This document shows, one piece after another, positions 60,001 to 64,000 of a stretch of 64,000 nucleotides of DNA. Every line of letters starts with the position of its first letter. Within the stretch, counting starts at the first letter, position 1. A program made the position numbers and the translations under genes. A model generated the notes under the pieces. That model saw only the letters and a list, made by a program, of their open reading frames with translations, was not told the origin of the DNA and searched no databases. The DNA is from Methylocaldum marinum (lineage in GTDB: Bacteria; Pseudomonadota; Gammaproteobacteria; Methylococcales; Methylococcaceae): the NCBI RefSeq assembly GCF_003584645.1, contig NZ_AP017928.1, positions 584,981 to 648,980 on the forward strand, in the 5' to 3' direction.

Positions 60001-63000
60001 CTCAAGATCGCCGCCGCGCGGCTTTCCCGTACCAATCCGCTCACCTTCGAGGTTGACTTCGCGGTCGGGGTGGACCTCGGCGTCGTCACCATCGACCGCG
60101 CCCGCGTGCGCGTCTATCTGGATGAGCCGCGCCCGCCGGAACTGACCGCGTTCGGCGCCGGCATCGACATTCCCGGCGCCATTGCCGGGCGCGGCTACAT
60201 GGAATTGGGGCAGGGCGATGCACCGGATACCACCAAGATCGGCGGCCAGATCGACCTGACTCTGCGGCCGCTTGGCCTACGGGTGGCGTCGGCTTTCGAG
60301 ATTGCCGACATCATGGACGGCGAGCGGAAAGTGACGGGCGTCTACATCGGGCTCGATGTCGAGCTGCCCGTGGGCATTCCGCTGGGCGCCTCGGGGCTGG
60401 GACTGTACGGTTTTCGCGGAATTTTCGGGATGCACTACCAGCGCAACGACGACTTCGGGAGCACCGCCGCCGCGCCTTCCCTGCGTTGGCTGGATGCCGC
60501 CCAGGGCAAGCCGCACTTGCTGACGAATCCGAACACGTCGGCGGTGCTGTGGAAGCCCAAGGCCGATCAGTGGGCGTTCGGCATCGGAGCGCTACTCGGC
60601 ACTCTCGAGGGCGGGGTGCTTATGAATCTGGATGGCACCCTGCTCGTCGAGTTGCCGGGGCCCCGGGTTCTCATCGTGATGAACGCGCGTATCATCTCGC
60701 CTCCGCCCGCACTGGACGGCATGGGCGCCTCGGGCGGTATTCTCGCCGCTATCGAAATTACCCGGCATCATTTCCTGATCGGCATGATCGCGGAATACGC
60801 GATCGAGAATCTGATCCGAATTCGAATTCCGGTGGACGCCTCTTTCGATTTCGTCAACGTCACCAACTGGCATTTCTATCTCGGCCAGCGCAGGGACCCC
60901 ATCGAGGTGGACGTCCTCGGCATCGTCAAAGGCACCGGTTATTTCATGGTCAGGGGCAACGGCCTCGAAGCCCTGCCGGCAAAGAACCTGCCCGCGGTCT
61001 CCGGGTTTGCCCTGGGCTTGGGCGCCGCCGCCTCGATGATCTTCGGGGACGTCGACGACGGGCTGTATCTCCGCGTCGGCGGCGGCATGGACGCGATCAT
61101 CGGATTCGATCCGTTCATCCTGGCGGGGCATTTCCAACTCAACGGCGAGTTGCGTCTCTACGTCGTTTCGATCGGTGCCTCGGCCAGGCTCGACGTGAAG
61201 GTCATCGAAAAGGGCGGGATGCAGATGCAGGCCGAGGGCGAGGCTTGCGGCCATATCGATACCTTCTTCTTCGAGATTGAGGGTTGCGTTCACATCAAGA
61301 TCGGCAGTGTCAGCGGCGAACCGGACTTGCCGAAGCTTGTCGACAAACTGTCGCTGAAGAGCCGATCGCCGGCGCTGGTTCAGGGTACCGGTGTCGATCG
61401 GCCGATCGATGTCAGCCTGGGCGACGGCATCGAGGGCGATTCCGCGCCGTCGCCTGGAGATCCAAATCTGATCACCGTGCCTATCGATTCGATTCCTGTT
61501 CTCTCGATGGTCATGCCGCCGCAGGCCGACGACTTGCGGTTCGAAGGCGCACCCGTGCTGGGCCGTTCCGGTCTGTCAGGGGCTCAGAACGCTCATGCCC
61601 CGCGCGGAGCTGAGGCGTATCAATATCGGGTGACCGGCGTGACGATCGAACGGGCGGGCGGTGGTCCGGTGCTACTCGGTGAGGATGCACCGGCAACCTG
61701 GTGGACGCTCTCCAACCACGCCGAGAAAACGCCGGTGGCGCAGCTCGCGCTGTTTACCTATGAGCCGGAACCCGCCTCCAAGGCGATCGAGAAAACCGAA
61801 ATTCGCAAGCAGTCTATCAGTGAGCGCTGGGGATGGGTCTGCGACCAGGTCGCTCCGCCCGCATCGGTGCTCTGGACTTTCCTGTACGAAAGGCTGGGAT
61901 CGTCTCCGGACGGCTGGAACCTGGCGGGCGTCCCCTGGCCGGATCCCCCCAAGTCCAAGCGCACCGAGGCGCCCGAACTCGACCTCGGGGTGACGGAGCG
62001 CTGGCGCTCCGGCAGCACTCGAATCGATAACCTGCGGGGCATCGTCCCCACCGTCGTGGTCGGCTCGCTGTACAGTTGCAATCAAGACTCCCTGCCTACC
62101 GGGAAGCCGCTCGAGGGCGATGTCTCCCGCATCGGCGGCGGTCTCGGCTCCGGTTTTACCGATGGCCGGGATCTTGCCGGTACGGCCTCACGCCCCGCCC
62201 CGCTCACCGGGGCCAGTCCGGCCGATGGTGCGAAGGCACTCCGCTCGAACTTGTCGCTTTTGAAACACCGTTCCGAGCTTACGCTCGCATCGCCCCGGCT
62301 GGCCGAGAAGATCGAACGCCTTTCCGAGGTTCCGGCACAAATTGCCGATCCCGCCACCGTTCTCGATCGTCTCGCGAACGGAGACGCCGTCTCGCGCAGC
62401 GAAGTTCTGGAAGCGCTGTTCACCGTTCCGACCGGCGATGGCGGCCCGCGGAGCGGGTCTTGCGAGACCAAGGTGTTGCAGGCGCCGATGCTGGACAACG
62501 GTGAACTCATCGTCATCGGCGACCCGTCGAACCGCAATTTGGTGGCGGAGGCGCTGAACCGGGCGGGAGTGACCCACGGCCCGCTCGACAATGTCGTCGT
62601 TTTGCATACCGGAGCCTTCACCGAGGCCACGGTGCTGCTCTTCGTCCATGTAAGCCCTCTCGATGCCATGCGGGTTGTGGTCCGGACATTGGACGAACAC
62701 GGTAGCGAGCTGTTCCGCATCCACGCCCGGGCAGCCGACGCGCTGCCCGGAAGGAGCTTGCCGGCGCGTTGGACCGACCGGTCCGGACCGTGGGCCGAGG
62801 ATGTCGCCCATGTTATGGGCTGGGCGGAGGATCCTCGGGCCGGCGAGGCGTTTGCGCCAGTGCTGCTGACGGTCAATGGCGATGAGCTAGTCGATCGGAT
62901 CGAGATCGGAGTCATTCCGCCGGCTGAAGGTGAAAGAGAGACCGGTTCGGATCTGATTCCGAAATATTACCTGGCGGCGATCGAGGCCCTGCGTTACGCC

Positions 63001-64000
63001 GAGTTCGAACGTTACGAGTGGGACGAAAAGGAAATCGAGAAGGAGAGGGCGGTGATCACCAGGGTGCTCGGTCCGGCAGGTACGAACGACGCGCTGCTCG
63101 CGCCCGACGCGCTCTACAGGATTACCGTGAATTGGTCTGGAAAGCGAAAGAGCGATGGGGCCGCGCGCACGGAGGCACAGAGCTTCTGGTTCAGAACCGA
63201 TGCCCAGCCGCCGGCGAAACTCGATCCGTGGGTACTGATGAGCGCCCCGTTCGACGGCCAGTCCTGCGTTTTCGGAGCCGAGCCGGTGCGCATCGTGTTC
63301 AACACCCATGACGTGGATCGTCTGTTCGCGGCCTATAACAAAGAACTTCGCATTCGCATTACCGCGTCTTCCGGGCATCATCCGAACTCGCAGCCGGATG
63401 CTCTGCATCCCTTCCCGATCCGGGGCGAGTTGACGCCTGCCGGGGCGGGCGTGCTCTCCCCGTGGGAGGATGCGCTCGAGGAGGTGATCAAGGAGACTGC
63501 CCCGTGCATTCCGATCGACGTGAACCGCACGCGGCAAACCTCCGTCACCGTGCCCATCCCGCTCGATCCGTATACGGACTACAAGCTGGACGTGGAGATG
63601 GTGGATCTCGGCGCTCCCGCCGATGCGTCGGGACCTCGGCTTTACCGCCGCAGCTTCTCGACGGGGGCTTATGGCAAGCTGGTCGATTTTGCCAACCATA
63701 TCCAGGCCGCAAAGATCCTGCACCGCTATGCCGCTAACGGGGTCATGGATAACATCCGGACTCGCTTTGGCGGACGCAGACCGCAGGGCGCGGAACTCGA
63801 CGACGCCTTCATCCAGGCCGGTCTAGAGCCGATGGATCCGTCTCCCGAGCCACGCGCGGTGGTGTTCTGGGAGCAAGCCGGAGGCGATCCCCCTCAGCCC
63901 GCCGCGCTTTTGCTCGATGTGCCCGAGCCGCTCTGGAGGGCTCGGCCATTCCCGGAGAAAATCGTCGACAACAGCGGCTCTTCGCCCGCCGAGCGCTGGG
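57028..64000 (+). CDS. Giant protein of unknown function, partial (over 2,324 residues; C-terminus outside the window)
   Basis: One continuous frame from the ATG at 57028, preceded by CAGGGGGAG, to the window edge, without a stop. The N-terminus (MPNLALADLVIPYLLKGENLG) has no signal peptide. Residues about 572-650 resemble an OmpA-like domain: QRYRDVFQEHVPAFATLMVTGEASYDG, then RDYNYALARRRAIAVREGLKAI. A Pro-rich linker (SPPPVIPHRDPPPPDAPPPPSW, about 700-722) follows. The middle (about 1,000-1,420) is beta-rich and glycine-rich, with IPLGASGLGLYGFRGIFGMHYQRND and GFALGLGAAASMIFGDVDDGLYLRVGGGMDAIIGFDP, suggesting repeated beta-sheet modules. I do not recognise the family; a secreted, envelope or tail-like structural role is possible but unproven. 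Confidence 0.85.
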   Translation, partial: MPNLALADLVIPYLLKGENLGANHAALSTIRVVSFETASDGFGTVIRGKAEINGSARIDVEGGRLVVDAQNTETAPPFDPQRRSPIFDIRETTIDFELFVPRQASDIIASAAGTLTAAGFTPAGNVFDFWDPNPNSSSGAPSDYPSSGFVFDFIINAPSIRPPFLHPAKMTDRGSLVPDPDFQEVAIRLPKLRFRLAHGNALNSQLSFKLVSAGVEGLDDPGDIDMAELVSMDPPYAFVGGPQDRVIGFGFRKAVLDLSANATPPAVVEKFGFGDDWSGLYLPEARIFIAPDGARDLAFEAGIEDLLIGFGDSAGVSGDFEVALINQGEGELALNARFFDAENKAYGIDRLSATTASVLLPERTRMVVDIQGGLPPYQCSLAVNGGQPQNGRLFEIDLSDEPETLLISVQDATGGAAKAATFSIEARKRTPQEVLGIPGEQPLPVEAAAIDPPASGTPRIVIARQTDRDVILTTDPQDANVMWSIVGGPPGETGPAVSFTVPVPAGANVTVKARLPEVPVPSELDFYFYLDEPESVSPANESSALGAYASVSENLWTTRANGRLRSDLREPGGEAALQRYRDVFQEHVPAFATLMVTGEASYDGRGTTSRRDYNYALARRRAIAVREGLKAIFKDKNFEFVIDPEPRNPAEHEDLFGWTENWKKHGAPAERDYWRATVTLPSDLGRPEQNGTATVTRPETSPPPVIPHRDPPPPDAPPPPSWFRSARIKMRLFKNTLVAGEIAVEIDFQTAAEERLRASGGTQESTPSKLRTLRNGAPLAPDNPADGITMLRVHCQSDQTSGRITTLLQIGADPADTDGLLAAGWLPGEQPNPGKDFWLTLLGSYISFWPLLVEMTSGNRGAIEDAVLDGAALAIPGVVAALPWFHVERVILFGGEYLQRERGGALEGYFLFDVEADWSAKISIFGFDLLEIENQHPLAVRYKAIGLRFGNREDDDNDQFVLRPVFDASRGYTIDVARGGSLRIAPPFDNILKIAAARLSRTNPLTFEVDFAVGVDLGVVTIDRARVRVYLDEPRPPELTAFGAGIDIPGAIAGRGYMELGQGDAPDTTKIGGQIDLTLRPLGLRVASAFEIADIMDGERKVTGVYIGLDVELPVGIPLGASGLGLYGFRGIFGMHYQRNDDFGSTAAAPSLRWLDAAQGKPHLLTNPNTSAVLWKPKADQWAFGIGALLGTLEGGVLMNLDGTLLVELPGPRVLIVMNARIISPPPALDGMGASGGILAAIEITRHHFLIGMIAEYAIENLIRIRIPVDASFDFVNVTNWHFYLGQRRDPIEVDVLGIVKGTGYFMVRGNGLEALPAKNLPAVSGFALGLGAAASMIFGDVDDGLYLRVGGGMDAIIGFDPFILAGHFQLNGELRLYVVSIGASARLDVKVIEKGGMQMQAEGEACGHIDTFFFEIEGCVHIKIGSVSGEPDLPKLVDKLSLKSRSPALVQGTGVDRPIDVSLGDGIEGDSAPSPGDPNLITVPIDSIPVLSMVMPPQADDLRFEGAPVLGRSGLSGAQNAHAPRGAEAYQYRVTGVTIERAGGGPVLLGEDAPATWWTLSNHAEKTPVAQLALFTYEPEPASKAIEKTEIRKQSISERWGWVCDQVAPPASVLWTFLYERLGSSPDGWNLAGVPWPDPPKSKRTEAPELDLGVTERWRSGSTRIDNLRGIVPTVVVGSLYSCNQDSLPTGKPLEGDVSRIGGGLGSGFTDGRDLAGTASRPAPLTGASPADGAKALRSNLSLLKHRSELTLASPRLAEKIERLSEVPAQIADPATVLDRLANGDAVSRSEVLEALFTVPTGDGGPRSGSCETKVLQAPMLDNGELIVIGDPSNRNLVAEALNRAGVTHGPLDNVVVLHTGAFTEATVLLFVHVSPLDAMRVVVRTLDEHGSELFRIHARAADALPGRSLPARWTDRSGPWAEDVAHVMGWAEDPRAGEAFAPVLLTVNGDELVDRIEIGVIPPAEGERETGSDLIPKYYLAAIEALRYAEFERYEWDEKEIEKERAVITRVLGPAGTNDALLAPDALYRITVNWSGKRKSDGAARTEAQSFWFRTDAQPPAKLDPWVLMSAPFDGQSCVFGAEPVRIVFNTHDVDRLFAAYNKELRIRITASSGHHPNSQPDALHPFPIRGELTPAGAGVLSPWEDALEEVIKETAPCIPIDVNRTRQTSVTVPIPLDPYTDYKLDVEMVDLGAPADASGPRLYRRSFSTGAYGKLVDFANHIQAAKILHRYAANGVMDNIRTRFGGRRPQGAELDDAFIQAGLEPMDPSPEPRAVVFWEQAGGDPPQPAALLLDVPEPLWRARPFPEKIVDNSGSSPAERW

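Overview
The window is high-GC chromosomal DNA from a proteobacterium. Gene content (assimilatory nas/nir operon with a kinase-phosphatase fusion, a Tad pilus locus, 4Fe-4S IlvD, GlcDEF, a SoxC-like sulfite dehydrogenase) fits a gammaproteobacterium, possibly a methanotroph-like Methylococcales. That placement is inference from gene style; no rRNA or other strong taxonomic marker is present. Most of the window is ordinary chromosome, with one clear accessory stretch at about 30.8-38.8 kb and smaller patches near 22.5-23.3 kb and 44.8-46.4 kb.

1-7.4 kb (minus strand): a nitrate assimilation operon, read as NarK/NasA-type transporter, PP2C phosphatase-Ser/Thr kinase-membrane fusion, NirB, NirD, then NasA, which runs off the left edge. 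Its 5' leader shows three aligned signals: a sigma54 -24/-12 promoter, a hairpin with an A1/G4 hexaloop as recognised by ANTAR antiterminators (NasR/NasT type), and an intrinsic terminator just downstream. Together they suggest double nitrogen/nitrate control.

7.65-21.9 kb (plus strand): a Tad/Flp pilus locus with pilin, prepilin peptidase, TadE, RcpC, RcpA, TadZ, TadA, TadB, TadC, TadD, a DUF3613 protein and a TadG-like protein, many of them overlapping. It is followed by a 1130-residue membrane PAS-GGDEF-EAL protein with an intact GGDEF and a clearly degenerate EAL domain.

22-30.8 kb: a small orphan gene, dispersed repeats, an SDR gene remnant, a cupin, a capless-HAD/GH65 phosphorylase fusion, a MITE-like element, an FtsH-type protease and ilvD.

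30.8-38.8 kb: the accessory region. It holds a transposase remnant, small plus-strand ORFs flanked by attC-like sequences that share a 10-base core, a group II intron with its maturase, a TcdA/TcdB-type glycosyltransferase, a truncated IS200/IS605 transposase, a frameshifted DUF3597 remnant, a DUF937 gene, and a triple tandem hairpin repeat.

38.8-50.7 kb: a pchC-pchX-pchF-like flavocytochrome cluster (p-cresol/vanillyl-type oxidation); DUF2721 and Bfd-like genes; a three-gene set of exported proteins, one with a caspase-like His-Gly/Ala-Cys signature; a SIMPL protein; a methyltransferase; and a SoxC-like sulfite dehydrogenase with its cytochrome.

51.1-64 kb (plus strand): a DUF2232-like membrane protein, a rhomboid protease, GlcDEF joined by one-base overlaps, then a promoter-like sequence ahead of a single reading frame of more than 2,324 codons that runs off the right edge. 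It encodes a giant protein of unknown role with an internal OmpA-like segment.
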